A stretch of DNA of 64,000 bases, from positions 804,357 through 868,356 of the forward strand of contig NZ_JAFCKF010000004.1 in the NCBI RefSeq assembly GCF_018130545.1, read 5' to 3'. The stretch is from Bradyrhizobium tropiciagri (lineage in GTDB: Bacteria > Pseudomonadota > Alphaproteobacteria > Rhizobiales > Xanthobacteraceae). Under the pieces are notes generated by a model, which saw nothing but the letters and a program-made list of their open reading frames with translations, had not been told where the DNA came from and did not search any database. The position numbers were made by a program, and so were the translations under genes. Positions within the stretch are counted from its first letter, which is position 1, and the number at the start of each line of letters is the position of its first letter. Below, in pieces: positions 44,835-52,090 of the stretch.

Positions 44835-45227
44835 AGCCTTCAGCACGTTCAGCGCATACCAACCCCAATAGACCCGGTGGCGCTGGATCAGGCCGTCCTC
44901 GATCTCCATGACCTCGACCAGATCCATCTGGTCGCCGTCCGGCGACTGGCGCGGATATTCCCAGGTGAGAATCCGGCCGTCGCTGAAGAAGCCCTGCTTG
45001 AAGCGCCGCCGCTGCGGCGGGTTGGTGCGGAACACGCGCGTGATGAACTCGCGCAGCGCCTCCCGTCCGCGAACGATCCCGTCTTTGGTCTGCATCAGAT
45101 GCTGGACCAGCGGGCTCTCGATCGAGGCATCGAGCGCGTAGAGCGCCAGCGCCGCCTCGAGGTCCTTGTTGCCGAGGGCTTCGTCCCAGAGCCTGTAGAT
45201 GCGTTCTGCGTCGGTGTTGGCTGTCAT
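44829..45227 (-). CDS. NTF2-like (SnoaL-type) protein
   Basis: A 132-residue protein with the cone-like fold of nuclear transport factor 2: AERIYRLWDEALGNKDLEAALALYAL at the N-terminus, then SPLVQHLMQTKDGIVRGREALREF and a closing strand WEYPRQSPDGDQMDLVEVME. Members include ketosteroid isomerases, polyketide cyclases and binding proteins; catalytic residues cannot be assigned. The ATG is at 45227. It is divergent from an ArsR-type regulator gene, which may control it. Confidence 0.87.
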   Translation of the reverse strand: MTANTDAERIYRLWDEALGNKDLEAALALYALDASIESPLVQHLMQTKDGIVRGREALREFITRVFRTNPPQRRRFKQGFFSDGRILTWEYPRQSPDGDQMDLVEVMEIEDGLIQRHRVYWGWYALNVLKAG

Positions 45228-45352
45228 GATTGTTCCCTTGTGTGTCGTCGACTGCCGCCGATTTGACCGGAAGTGGCGGCCGCAACGCTTCAGGAAAATC
45301 TGAAATGAGTTTCGCGACGTTGCGAATGCGCGTAGGACGGTTTCAGCGCGAC

Positions 45353-46057
45353 ATGGAGAGCGATGCGGTGGGATCATCCCAATCCGTGCAGACCGGATTT
45401 TCGCGGATCGCCGAGGCACTGGGCGATCCGGTGCGCGAAGCGATGGTCAGTGCGCTGGCCGACGGCAAGGCGCTGCCGGCGGGCGAGCTTGCCGCGGTTG
45501 CCGGCATTTCGCCGCAAGGCGCCAGCGCGCATTTGCAGAAGCTGGTCGACGCGCGGGTGCTGTCGGTGTGGGCCCAGGGCAGGTTCAGATATTACCGCAT
45601 CAGGGACGACGACGTCGCGGCGCTGATCGAGCAGCTGGTCGATCTCGCCGCGAAGGCAACTGCCGCGCCCAGGCGTGCGATGCCGGCCGAGCAGCTCCGG
45701 CAATCGCGCACCTGCTACCATCACCTCGCGGGCCAGCTCGGCGTGTTGCTGTCGAATGCGCTGATCCGCCGCCGCCTCGTCGTCGTCGACGGCCGCGATG
45801 GGCGTGTGACCGAGCAGGGGCTGGCCTGGTGCCGCGCCGAACAGATCGATTTCGATCCGGCGCGGCAGCCGCATCTGCGGCTCTGCAACGACTGGACCGA
45901 GCGCGTGCCGCATCTCGCCGGTCCGTTTGCCAATGCCGTGCTGGCGCGGCTGGTCGAGATGCGCGGCGTCGCGCCGCATCGGATTCCGCGCGCGCTGCGG
46001 ATCACCGATCGCGGGCGGGCATTCTTCGATCGGCTCGGCGTGCAGGTTCCGTTCTGA
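45353..46057 (+). CDS. ArsR-type winged-helix transcriptional regulator
   Basis: A protein of about 234 residues. Residues 14-95 form the winged helix: SRIAEALGDPVREAMVSALAD, then LAAVAGISPQGASAHLQKLV and RFRYYRIRDDDVAALIEQLV. The second half (CYHHLAGQLGVLLSNAL onward) is an extra domain found in a subset of ArsR regulators, with Cys and His residues (TCYHH) that could bind metal or ligand. The start at 45353 is preferred; an ATG at 45305 would add 16 residues. It is divergent from the NTF2-like gene. Confidence 0.88.
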   Translation: MESDAVGSSQSVQTGFSRIAEALGDPVREAMVSALADGKALPAGELAAVAGISPQGASAHLQKLVDARVLSVWAQGRFRYYRIRDDDVAALIEQLVDLAAKATAAPRRAMPAEQLRQSRTCYHHLAGQLGVLLSNALIRRRLVVVDGRDGRVTEQGLAWCRAEQIDFDPARQPHLRLCNDWTERVPHLAGPFANAVLARLVEMRGVAPHRIPRALRITDRGRAFFDRLGVQVPF

Positions 46058-46072
46058 AGCCCCGTGAATGTG

Positions 46073-46318
46073 CTAGCGCCCGTCCTCGACCTCGGTCTCC
46101 GGGCGGTCATTGCCGGAGGCGGTTTCGGTCAGCCATTTGCCGTCCGACGTCTCGTACTGGATCGCTTCGGTGCGCCCGGGAACGCGCTGTTCGTTGGCGG
46201 CGCGCCGGGCGGCCGCAAGCGCCGCGGCATGGGTTGGAAACGGTTCCGAGAACACCCCGTTGACGGTATAGGCCCAACCGCCGTCGTGCTGGACGACCTT
46301 GTAGATCACGTGGCTCAT
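46073..46318 (-). CDS. DUF2188-type small protein
   Basis: An 81-residue protein starting MSHVIYKVVQHDGGWAYTVN, followed by SEPFPTHAAALAAARRAANE, the usual DUF2188 pattern (a strand-rich start and a helix of alternating Ala/Arg), and ending with an acidic ETEVEDGR tail. Function unknown; family members are common in rhizobia. It is convergent with the ArsR-type regulator and divergent from the DUF2277 gene. Confidence 0.75.
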   Translation of the reverse strand: MSHVIYKVVQHDGGWAYTVNGVFSEPFPTHAAALAAARRAANEQRVPGRTEAIQYETSDGKWLTETASGNDRPETEVEDGR

Positions 46319-46436
46319 CCGGAACCTCGTTTCCGTCGTGGACGATGAGGCTGCCAGAATAGACCACGATGTCGTATTTTGCAGCAGCCGATCGTCCTTG
46401 AGACACAAGCCCGAGGTGCGGGCGAGGGAGACCGAC

Positions 46437-46703
46437 ATGTGCCGCAACATCAAGACACTGTTCAACTTCGAGCCGCCCGCCACCGAGGACGAGATCCACG
46501 CCTCGGCGCTGCAATTCGTGCGCAAGCTGAGTGGCTTCAACAAGCCGTCACAGTCCAATGAGGCGGCCTTCAACCTTGCCGTGACCGAGGTCTCGGACGC
46601 CGCGCGCAAGCTGCTGATCTCGTTGCAGACCAACGCGCCGGCGCGCGATCGCGAGATCGAGGCGGAGAAGGCGAGGGAGCGTTCACGCCTGCGGTTCGGC
46701 TGA
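46437..46703 (+). CDS. DUF2277 domain protein
   Basis: An 88-residue protein opening MCRNIKTLFNFEPPATEDEI, the highly conserved DUF2277 start, followed by ASALQFVRKLSGFNKPSQSN and a helix ending AARKLLISLQT. Most of its length is the domain. Function unknown. The ATG at 46437 is certain from the family start. Confidence 0.9.
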   Translation: MCRNIKTLFNFEPPATEDEIHASALQFVRKLSGFNKPSQSNEAAFNLAVTEVSDAARKLLISLQTNAPARDREIEAEKARERSRLRFG

Positions 46704-46812
46704 GGCCCAAGGGGATATAAGGGGAGGTCCACGGCATTCCGTGACCCAGGTCACGGTACAGCGCCACGCTTCCGGGCAGCATGGTCGTTCAGCCGCCCCC
46801 CGGAGCAACGCC

Positions 46813-47040
46813 ATGAAGCCTGCCGCCCTGCTCACCCTTTGCTCGATTGCGTTCGCCGTGCTCTGGACCAGCGGCATGCTGTGGTCGTGCGGCACGATCG
46901 ACCTCGCCAACGTCATCATCCTGTCGGCATGTGGGGCGTTCGCCGGCGTCGCCTGGTACTACGCGATGCGCTGGGTCTTCCAGCTGATGCAGCTCGCCCG
47001 GCCGTCCGATCCACCGACCACGCCAGGCGCAGAGCACTGA
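46813..47040 (+). CDS. Small membrane protein of unknown function
   Basis: A 75-residue protein with two hydrophobic segments (LLTLCSIAFAVLWTSGMLW and NVIILSACGAFAGVAWYYAM), each with a Cys nearby, and a short C-terminal tail. No family recognised. The ATG at 46813 was preferred over a GTG at 46741. A long hairpin follows. Confidence 0.7.
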   Translation: MKPAALLTLCSIAFAVLWTSGMLWSCGTIDLANVIILSACGAFAGVAWYYAMRWVFQLMQLARPSDPPTTPGAEH

Positions 47041-47047
47041 GCCTCGC

Positions 47048-47079
47048 GCGCGACACGGATTTCGCTGGCCGTGTCGCGC
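47048..47079. terminator. Hairpin between convergent genes
   Basis: GCGCGACACGG (47048-47058) and CCGTGTCGCGC (47069-47079) form a perfect 11-bp stem with a ten-base loop. There is no T-tract, so it may act as a transcription barrier or 3'-end stabiliser for the convergent genes on both sides. Confidence 0.6.
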
Positions 47080-47093
47080 AATGACAGGAAGGG

Positions 47094-47630
47094 TTACTTC
47101 TTGTCCTTCTTGCGGTGCTTCTTCTTTTTCTTGTGATCGTCGTCTTCGTCCTCATCATCGGCGAAGTCGATCGCGTCGACCTCGAGCGCGATTGCTTCCG
47201 CTGCCGCGCGCTCAGCGAGCTCGGCGGCTTCTCGCTCGGCGACCTCGGCGGCTTCGCGCTCCCTGGTGCGCCTGTGGTCTTCCCAGGCGTCGAAGATCAT
47301 ATGCAGCCACGGCATCACCTGCTCGATCGACGGCAACTGGCCGGGCGGGCCGGCTTCGCCGCGCGGACCGGCCGGACCCTGCGGCCCCTGCGCACCAGCT
47401 TCGCCGCGCGGACCCTGTGCGCCTGCCTTGCCCTGCGCCCCCGGCTTGCCCTGGGGGCCTGCCTTTCCGACCACGCCCGCCTTGCCCTGCGGACCCGGCT
47501 TGCCGCGTGCACCTTCCGGCCCCGGCCGCCCGGGATGTCCCTGCGGTCCGGGCTTTCCCGGCTCGCCCTGACGGCCCTGCGGCCCCTGTGCCCCTCGTGC
47601 CCCCTGGCGGGAAGTTGTCTCGTCAGCCAC
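47094..47630 (-). CDS. Collagen-like repeat protein
   Basis: A 178-residue protein. Residues 10-99 are 30 uninterrupted Gly-X-Y triplets, rich in Pro, Gln, Lys, Glu and Ala. A segment [20 protein letters not shown] and an Ala/Glu-rich helix (about 115-150) that could form a coiled coil follow, then an acidic block (DDEDEDDD) and a basic block of Lys/Arg. There is no signal peptide, membrane segment or LPxTG-type anchor, so it may be cytoplasmic or exported by another route. The trimeric collagen helix would need the C-terminal coiled coil as a trimerisation domain. Function unknown. Confidence 0.85.
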   Translation of the reverse strand: MADETTSRQGARGAQGPQGRQGEPGKPGPQGHPGRPGPEGARGKPGPQGKAGVVGKAGPQGKPGAQGKAGAQGPRGEAGAQGPQGPAGPRGEAGPPGQLPSIEQVMPWLHMIFDAWEDHRRTREREAAEVAEREAAELAERAAAEAIALEVDAIDFADDEDEDDDHKKKKKHRKKDKK

Positions 47631-47706
47631 TGATATACTCCGTCGCGATTTGAAGCCGGTTGTAACAGAGGTTGGACGACGGCTTCAATTCTGCCCGAAG
47701 GCACCG

Positions 47707-48750
47707 ATGCGAGCGATCAACAGTCATAATTCCATGGGCATTATGACAGCGGAGGACGCATTGCGGATTCTGCACGGCAGCTACGGCGACGAGCCGCAAC
47801 CGCTCGACATCGTCGTGACGGGGCAGGATGTGCTTGACGAAGCGAGCTTTCGCAGCACGGGCGTGCTCGAGCTCTATGAGCGCTTGTTTCCCGCGATCGA
47901 GCGCGACAGTCCTGATGACATCGTGCGCTGGCTGTTGTCGGACGATGTCGGCGAGCCCAGGCATTTCAGCGTCGGCGGCCAGCAGATCTCCTATCGGCTC
48001 GACTCGCGCTGCTTCATCCTGCGTGCCGGCAGGCGTGCGATCGGACTCGGCTTCTTCACCTATGATCACGCCAGTGATCTGATTTTTTGCAACCATGTCG
48101 GCATCGACAAGGCATGGCGCGGCCGCGGCCTGGCGCGCGCGTTCTATCGCGAGATGGTCGCCATGCTCGATGCGCTATTTCCGCGCAATATCGGCGTGGT
48201 GCTCGAAGTCGAACCGTTCGATCGCGATCGTCTGGAGGCGATCATCGCCGATCTCGAGCGAACGGGCAGGCGTCAGCTTGCGGCGGATGAGCAGGACGCG
48301 GTCCTCCGATTGCTGCGTGTCGGCTGGTACGACAAGCTCGGCTACGCCGTATTCAGCGACGCGCGCGCGATGCGGCCGCTTGCGTGCCGCTCGCCAAGTC
48401 TTGATCCATCATGTCTTGATCCGTGTCTGCCGTCATCGGACTGGAGCGCTGGTGAAGAAGACTACTGGCTGATGTGGCAGCCGCGGACCGGCGTGCTCCA
48501 AGCAGAGGTGCGCGCCGATCAGCTCTGGCAAAATGCCGTCGCCGCGATTTATGTCGAGATCCTCGCAAAGTCCCTTGTCGATGACGATCCGCATGGACGA
48601 CGCGACTATTGGGACTATGCGACCGCGCTGGTGGCCCGGACGATGCAACAGACCGCGACGATCGACGTGCGCCTCGCACGCTGCCTCGCTGACGAGGACA
48701 GCACGCTGCTGTCGCGCTGGCGACGTCTTGCGATCGACCTGCCGATCTAG
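47707..48750 (+). CDS. GNAT-domain protein with an unknown C-terminal domain
   Basis: About 347 residues. In the first half, after HFSVGGQQISYRLDSRCFIL, lies IGLGFFTYDHASDLIFCNHV and then WRGRGLARAFYREMVAML, the acetyl-CoA-binding loop of GNAT acetyltransferases, ending with VGWYDKLGYAVFSD. The second half has Trp-rich DYWLMWQPRTGVLQ and helical content without a family I recognise. Substrate unknown. The start at 47707 follows GAAGG; the frame opens at a TTG further up (47650). It is divergent from the collagen-like gene. Confidence 0.75.
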   Translation: MRAINSHNSMGIMTAEDALRILHGSYGDEPQPLDIVVTGQDVLDEASFRSTGVLELYERLFPAIERDSPDDIVRWLLSDDVGEPRHFSVGGQQISYRLDSRCFILRAGRRAIGLGFFTYDHASDLIFCNHVGIDKAWRGRGLARAFYREMVAMLDALFPRNIGVVLEVEPFDRDRLEAIIADLERTGRRQLAADEQDAVLRLLRVGWYDKLGYAVFSDARAMRPLACRSPSLDPSCLDPCLPSSDWSAGEEDYWLMWQPRTGVLQAEVRADQLWQNAVAAIYVEILAKSLVDDDPHGRRDYWDYATALVARTMQQTATIDVRLARCLADEDSTLLSRWRRLAIDLPI

Positions 48751-48929
48751 CGCATGATCCGGAAAAGTGCGATGCGGTTTTCCGAATAGATCATGCGTAA
48801 ACAAAGGCATGATCCGGAAAAGTGCGAAGCGGCTTTCCCTCGCGACAAACGCGAAGCGCTTGCGCGGAGATCATGCGCAAACAAAAGGCCAGAGCGCGGT
48901 GGCGGTAACAACCTGCCCGCACCGCGCTT
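48751..48929. repeat. Intergenic repeat, family F (tandem copy)
   Basis: The phrase GCATGATCCGGAAAAGTGCGA occurs twice (from 48753 and 48809). The second part continues AGCGGCTTTCCCTCGCGACAAACGCGAAGCG, inverse to the long copy at 44701-44834. It fills the gap between the GNAT-domain gene and the convergent Fis-like gene. Confidence 0.8.
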
Positions 48930-48936
48930 TAGTGCA

Positions 48937-49197
48937 CTAGGCTGCGGCGTGCTCGCTCAGCGGAACGTCGATGCCGTCGGCCGAATATTCGCGGATCTTG
49001 TTCCGCAAGGTGCGGACCGACAGTCCGAGCACGCGCGCGGCGCGGGTGCGATTGCCGTCGCAGCGCGCGAGCGTTTGCAGCACGAGTTCCCGTTCGACTT
49101 CATCGACGGTCGCGCCGATCAGCAGTGGGACGATTTCATTTGGAGCCAGCGACGGCAGCAATGCTTCCGGCGACGGTACGGTGGACGCGTAAGACAT
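48937..49197 (-). CDS. Stand-alone FlbD-type (Fis) helix-turn-helix protein
   Basis: An 86-residue protein. From about residue 34 (VDEVERELVLQTLARCDGNR) to residue 76 (RTLRNKIREYSADGIDV) it matches the C-terminal DNA-binding helix-turn-helix of FlbD-like sigma-54 activators, with RAARVLGLS as the first part of the motif. The receiver and AAA+ domains are absent, so it cannot activate sigma-54 by itself; it could compete for FlbD-type sites or recruit another factor. The ATG at 49197 follows a strong GGGAGGAG. A perfect CtrA-type box lies about 90 bases upstream. Confidence 0.85.
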   Translation of the reverse strand: MSYASTVPSPEALLPSLAPNEIVPLLIGATVDEVERELVLQTLARCDGNRTRAARVLGLSVRTLRNKIREYSADGIDVPLSEHAAA

Positions 49198-49287
49198 GAA
49201 CTCCTCCCGATCAACGCCCGCCTCGTCGATGAGGCGGAGACATCGAGAAAACCAACTACCCCGTAGATCCACGGTGTGCCGGTTTGG

Positions 49288-49303
49288 TTAACAAGACCTT
49301 AAC
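49288..49303. promoter_or_regulatory. CtrA-type box (TTAACAAGACCTTAAC)
   Basis: A full match to TTAA-N7-TTAAC. Its nearest downstream gene on the minus strand is the FlbD-type helix-turn-helix gene, 90 bases away. On the other side lies the 3' end of the SDR gene, so it should serve the helix-turn-helix gene. Confidence 0.65.
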
Positions 49304-49368
49304 GCGCGGCTAACTCCCTGCTTTGTAAGCAAAATACCCAGAAATCGCCACGATTGCGGTTCCATCGG

Positions 49369-50136
49369 TCACAATGTCCGGTAACCGCCGTCGACCATCA
49401 CGATCGATCCCGAGACATAGGCCGAGAGATCAGAGGCGAGGAAGATCGCGGGGCCGACGATGTCCTCGGCTTTGCCGGCGCGGCCGAGCGGGGTGTGGTC
49501 GATGAAGACTTTGACGAGGTCGGGATTGGTGGCGCGCACCTTCTCGTTCAGCGGTGTCTCGATGAAGCCGGGACCGATCGCGTTGACGCGCACGCCGTCC
49601 TTGCCGAGCTCGGCGGCGAGCGCCTTGGTGAAGCCGAGCACGCCGTGCTTGGAGGCGGTATAGGCCGGCGAGCTCGGCGTGCGCAGATGCACAAAGGACT
49701 GGATCGAACCGATGTTGACGATGCGTCCCTTGTTCTGGCGCAGCGGCGCGAGGAAGGAATGCGTCACGTTGAAGACGCCGGTGAGGTTGATCGCGATGAT
49801 GTCTTCCCAATCCTTGATCACGGCCTCGTCCGCGCCGAGCATGCCGTTGCGGCGCGCGATGCCGGCATTGTTGACCAGAATCGAGACCGGCCCGACCTTG
49901 TCGGCAACCTGCTTTGCCATCGCGATGCAGGCGTCGCGATCGGTCACGTCGAGCGCAAAGCTGTCCGCCTTGCCGCTCGCGCTCCTGATCTCCCTGGCCG
50001 CTTCCGCCGCCGCATCGCCGTTCATGTCGAGCAGCACCACGCGTGCGCCCTCGCGGCCATAGCCCAGTGCGATGGCGCGCCCGATGCCCGAGCCCGCACC
50101 GGTGATGACGGCGATGTGATTGTCGAGAAGGGCCAT
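49369..50136 (-). CDS. Short-chain dehydrogenase/reductase
   Basis: A 255-residue classical SDR. NAD(P) motif AVITGAGSGIGRAIALGY (about 10-27), LVNNAGIARRNG (about 88), and the catalytic YTASKHG with the Ser in NIGSIQSF. VSGSIVMVDGGYRTL is the standard end. It oxidises or reduces an alcohol/ketone pair; substrate unknown. The Asp (LLDMNG) after the second strand suggests NAD rather than NADP. A perfect 12-bp palindrome lies 29 bases upstream of the ATG at 50136. Confidence 0.93.
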   Translation of the reverse strand: MALLDNHIAVITGAGSGIGRAIALGYGREGARVVLLDMNGDAAAEAAREIRSASGKADSFALDVTDRDACIAMAKQVADKVGPVSILVNNAGIARRNGMLGADEAVIKDWEDIIAINLTGVFNVTHSFLAPLRQNKGRIVNIGSIQSFVHLRTPSSPAYTASKHGVLGFTKALAAELGKDGVRVNAIGPGFIETPLNEKVRATNPDLVKVFIDHTPLGRAGKAEDIVGPAIFLASDLSAYVSGSIVMVDGGYRTL

Positions 50137-50164
50137 GGTGTTTCCTCGTTCTGATTTTGTGAGC

Positions 50165-50176
50165 GTTGTCGACAAC
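50165..50176. promoter_or_regulatory. Perfect palindrome upstream of the SDR gene
   Basis: GTTGTCGACAAC is a perfect 12-bp palindrome. It includes the GT..AC core typical of GntR-type operators and sits where a repressor would block the SDR promoter. The regulator is unknown. Confidence 0.5.
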
Positions 50177-50225
50177 ACTATTCAAAACTGCGCCAACCGA
50201 AACGCCAAGCCGTGTTTGTGCGTTG

Positions 50226-50249
50226 CTGTCATCCGGATTCGGATGACAG
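50226..50249. promoter_or_regulatory. Perfect 10-bp inverted repeat upstream of the J-domain gene
   Basis: CTGTCATCCG, loop GATT, CGGATGACAG. It ends 12 bases before the ATG of the J-domain gene at 50262, so it would cover its ribosome binding site as RNA or act as an operator in DNA. Confidence 0.55.
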
Positions 50250-50261
50250 TACGGACCGATC

Positions 50262-50735
50262 ATGGACCCGCATATCAGACACTGGAAAGTTGCGATCGAG
50301 CGCTTTTGCGCGGCGCCGGATCCCGACTATCGCGAGATCGCCAAAATGGTCGCCGAGATCGCCACCACCGAGATCGACGAGACGCTGCGGCAAGCGGCCG
50401 CACAGGTGCTGCCGATCCTGCGCCAGGCGGCGCTGAAATCGGCCGACCGCCGGACCAGATCCATGGCGCTGCGCCGTCTCGGCATCGTCAGCGATGCGCT
50501 GCACATGCTGTCCGCGCCGCAGTTCGGCCGGCGTGGCTTGACGCCGAAGGTGCTGACGGAGGACGAGCGCTACCGGCAATTGCTCGGCCTGCCGTTCGGC
50601 CGCCATCTCGCGACGACCGAAATCCAGCAGGCGTTCAAGCGCGCCGCAAAGACGGTGCATCCCGACGGCGGCGGCAATGGCGCGGCGTTCCTCGAACTTG
50701 CCGCCGCCCGCGACGCGCTGATCAAGCATCATTGA
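50262..50735 (+). CDS. Protein with a C-terminal J-domain-like region
   Basis: A 157-residue protein. The last 55 residues (RYRQLLGLPFGRHLATTEIQ to the end) match a J-domain with the HPD motif in KTVHPDGGGNGAAFLELAAARDAL; it would stimulate DnaK-type ATPases. The N-terminal 100 residues are helical (MDPHIRHWKVAIERFCAAPD), without a known domain. The lone J-domain at the C-terminus differs from DnaJ and CbpA, so it is probably a specialised co-chaperone. It is divergent from the SDR gene. Confidence 0.8.
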   Translation: MDPHIRHWKVAIERFCAAPDPDYREIAKMVAEIATTEIDETLRQAAAQVLPILRQAALKSADRRTRSMALRRLGIVSDALHMLSAPQFGRRGLTPKVLTEDERYRQLLGLPFGRHLATTEIQQAFKRAAKTVHPDGGGNGAAFLELAAARDALIKHH

Positions 50736-50774
50736 GGCGTGATCGCGTCAAGGCTGACAACACAAGGCCAGACA

Positions 50775-50817
50775 GCACAAGGGCGGACATCGCCGTTGCC
50801 GCGTGTCCGCCCTGTGC
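50775..50817. terminator. Long hairpin between convergent genes
   Basis: GCACAAGGGCGGACA and TGTCCGCCCTGTGC pair with one bulged A around a loop of about 14 bases. No T-tract is present. It lies between the J-domain gene and the convergent secreted protein gene and probably marks both transcript ends. Confidence 0.6.
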
Positions 50818-50831
50818 GCGATTGGGGTCGC

Positions 50832-51086
50832 CTAGAACGAGCAGGTGCCGTTGTTCAGGAGGCCGGTCTTGTAGCTGAATGCGGCGTCGAAGGTTGGCAG
50901 CTCTTCGCTGACGACGGCGAAGTTTGCCGGCCACGGCGTGGTCGGGACGCTCTGATCCCAGATCTGGCAGAAGCCGGTGTCCTGCCAGCGGATCAGATGA
51001 TACGGGTTGGCGCTGGCGGGGCTGGTCGCGGCGAGCACGGACACGGTGGCGGTAATGGTGGCGCAGGCAATCGCAAGACGACGCAT
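50832..51086 (-). CDS. Small secreted protein of unknown function
   Basis: An 84-residue protein with a signal peptide (AIACATITATVSVLAATSPASA) and a mature part of about 57 residues, NPYHLIRWQDTGFCQIWDQS and two cysteines (GFC and GTC), which probably form a disulfide. Short secreted proteins with this RWxDTGxCQ pattern are common in Bradyrhizobium. Function unknown. Confidence 0.8.
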   Translation of the reverse strand: MRRLAIACATITATVSVLAATSPASANPYHLIRWQDTGFCQIWDQSVPTTPWPANFAVVSEELPTFDAAFSYKTGLLNNGTCSF

Positions 51087-51360
51087 CGGAAATCTCCGGT
51101 TTGAATATGTGAATGCTCCGCAGGGGCAATCCTGGAGCTCAGGGGCCGATCGCCCCGGACATGCAGTGAGTGTTGCGATCCCGGGAACAGGTTCAACGCC
51201 CGTCGCGCGAAGGCACCTGTCAACAAATCGGCCATCGCTGTGCCAAATTGTGCCGGTCTACGCGCTTGCTAGAGTCGGAGCAGCGCGATTCGCAGCCGCG
51301 TCGCGACGCGAGCCGATCGGCGTGAGCAAATCTTGTGAGGAAATCTTGGGGAGACTGCAC

Positions 51361-51801
51361 ATGAAACTTTCATCCACGCTTCGTGCCGCGCTGGTTGCAC
51401 TGATGGCATTCACCGGCGTTACTTTCTCATCCGCAGCGCGTGCCGACAGCGGCTTCGTGACGCTCACGATCTACAAGGCCGGCTGGATCATCGGCGGCTC
51501 CGGCGGCAGCGGTGTGCTGACGTTCCGCGGCCGCTCCTATCGTCTGTCCACCGGCGGTCTCGATTACGGCCTGGTGTTCGGCGGCTCCAAGACCGTGCTG
51601 CGAGGCCGCGTCAGCAACATCAATCGCCCGTCTGATGTCGCCGGTGTCTACGGCGCAGCGGGCGCGGGGTTGGCGCTCGGCCGTGGCGCCCGCGCGATCG
51701 TGCTCACCAACCAGAAGGGCGCGGTGCTCGAGTTGACCGGCCATCAGGTCGGCCTGATGGCGAATGCCGATCTGAGCGGCCTTGCGATCACGATGCGGTA
51801 G
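51361..51801 (+). CDS. Secreted beta-rich protein, EipA/DUF1134-like
   Basis: A 146-residue protein with a signal peptide (ALVALMAFTGVTFSSAARA). The mature part is Gly-rich and probably all-beta: FVTLTIYKAGWIIGGSGGSG, then LTFRGRSYRLSTGGLDYGLV. This pattern resembles the periplasmic envelope protein EipA (DUF1134), but I cannot confirm membership. ATG at 51361. It stands alone in a region of small envelope genes. Confidence 0.75.
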   Translation: MKLSSTLRAALVALMAFTGVTFSSAARADSGFVTLTIYKAGWIIGGSGGSGVLTFRGRSYRLSTGGLDYGLVFGGSKTVLRGRVSNINRPSDVAGVYGAAGAGLALGRGARAIVLTNQKGAVLELTGHQVGLMANADLSGLAITMR

Positions 51802-52090
51802 TTCGCCGGTCTGGGGGCGTTTGAGTCTAGGTCGTGAACCCACAAATCTGGCGATCGGTGGTCGCCAGAGGCCGCTGTGCACCAATAGCGAATTGCTGCG
51901 TGGCCTCGAAATGATCCGATGCGCCGGCACGGACGTGTCGAGGCGGTGACGGGCTTTCCAACTGTCGAAGGTTCGATCGTGCCGATGCCTGACAAGGCCC
52001 TCAGTCTGATCTAGGTCCGCAGGCATCAAATTGCCCGTCGACCCTGGCGGGCTCGTGGATCATAGTTCGAGCCTTCCGTCCAGTTTGGTG

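Noticed and set aside
43165-45285. A 706-codon minus-strand open frame
   Set aside because: Only its last 115 codons (MmcQ/YjbR) are real. The rest runs out of frame through the alpha/beta hydrolase and NTF2-like genes.
47115-47633. A second plus-strand gene opposite the collagen-like gene
   Set aside because: The repeat DNA keeps several frames open. Only the minus-strand frame gives regular Gly-X-Y triplets.
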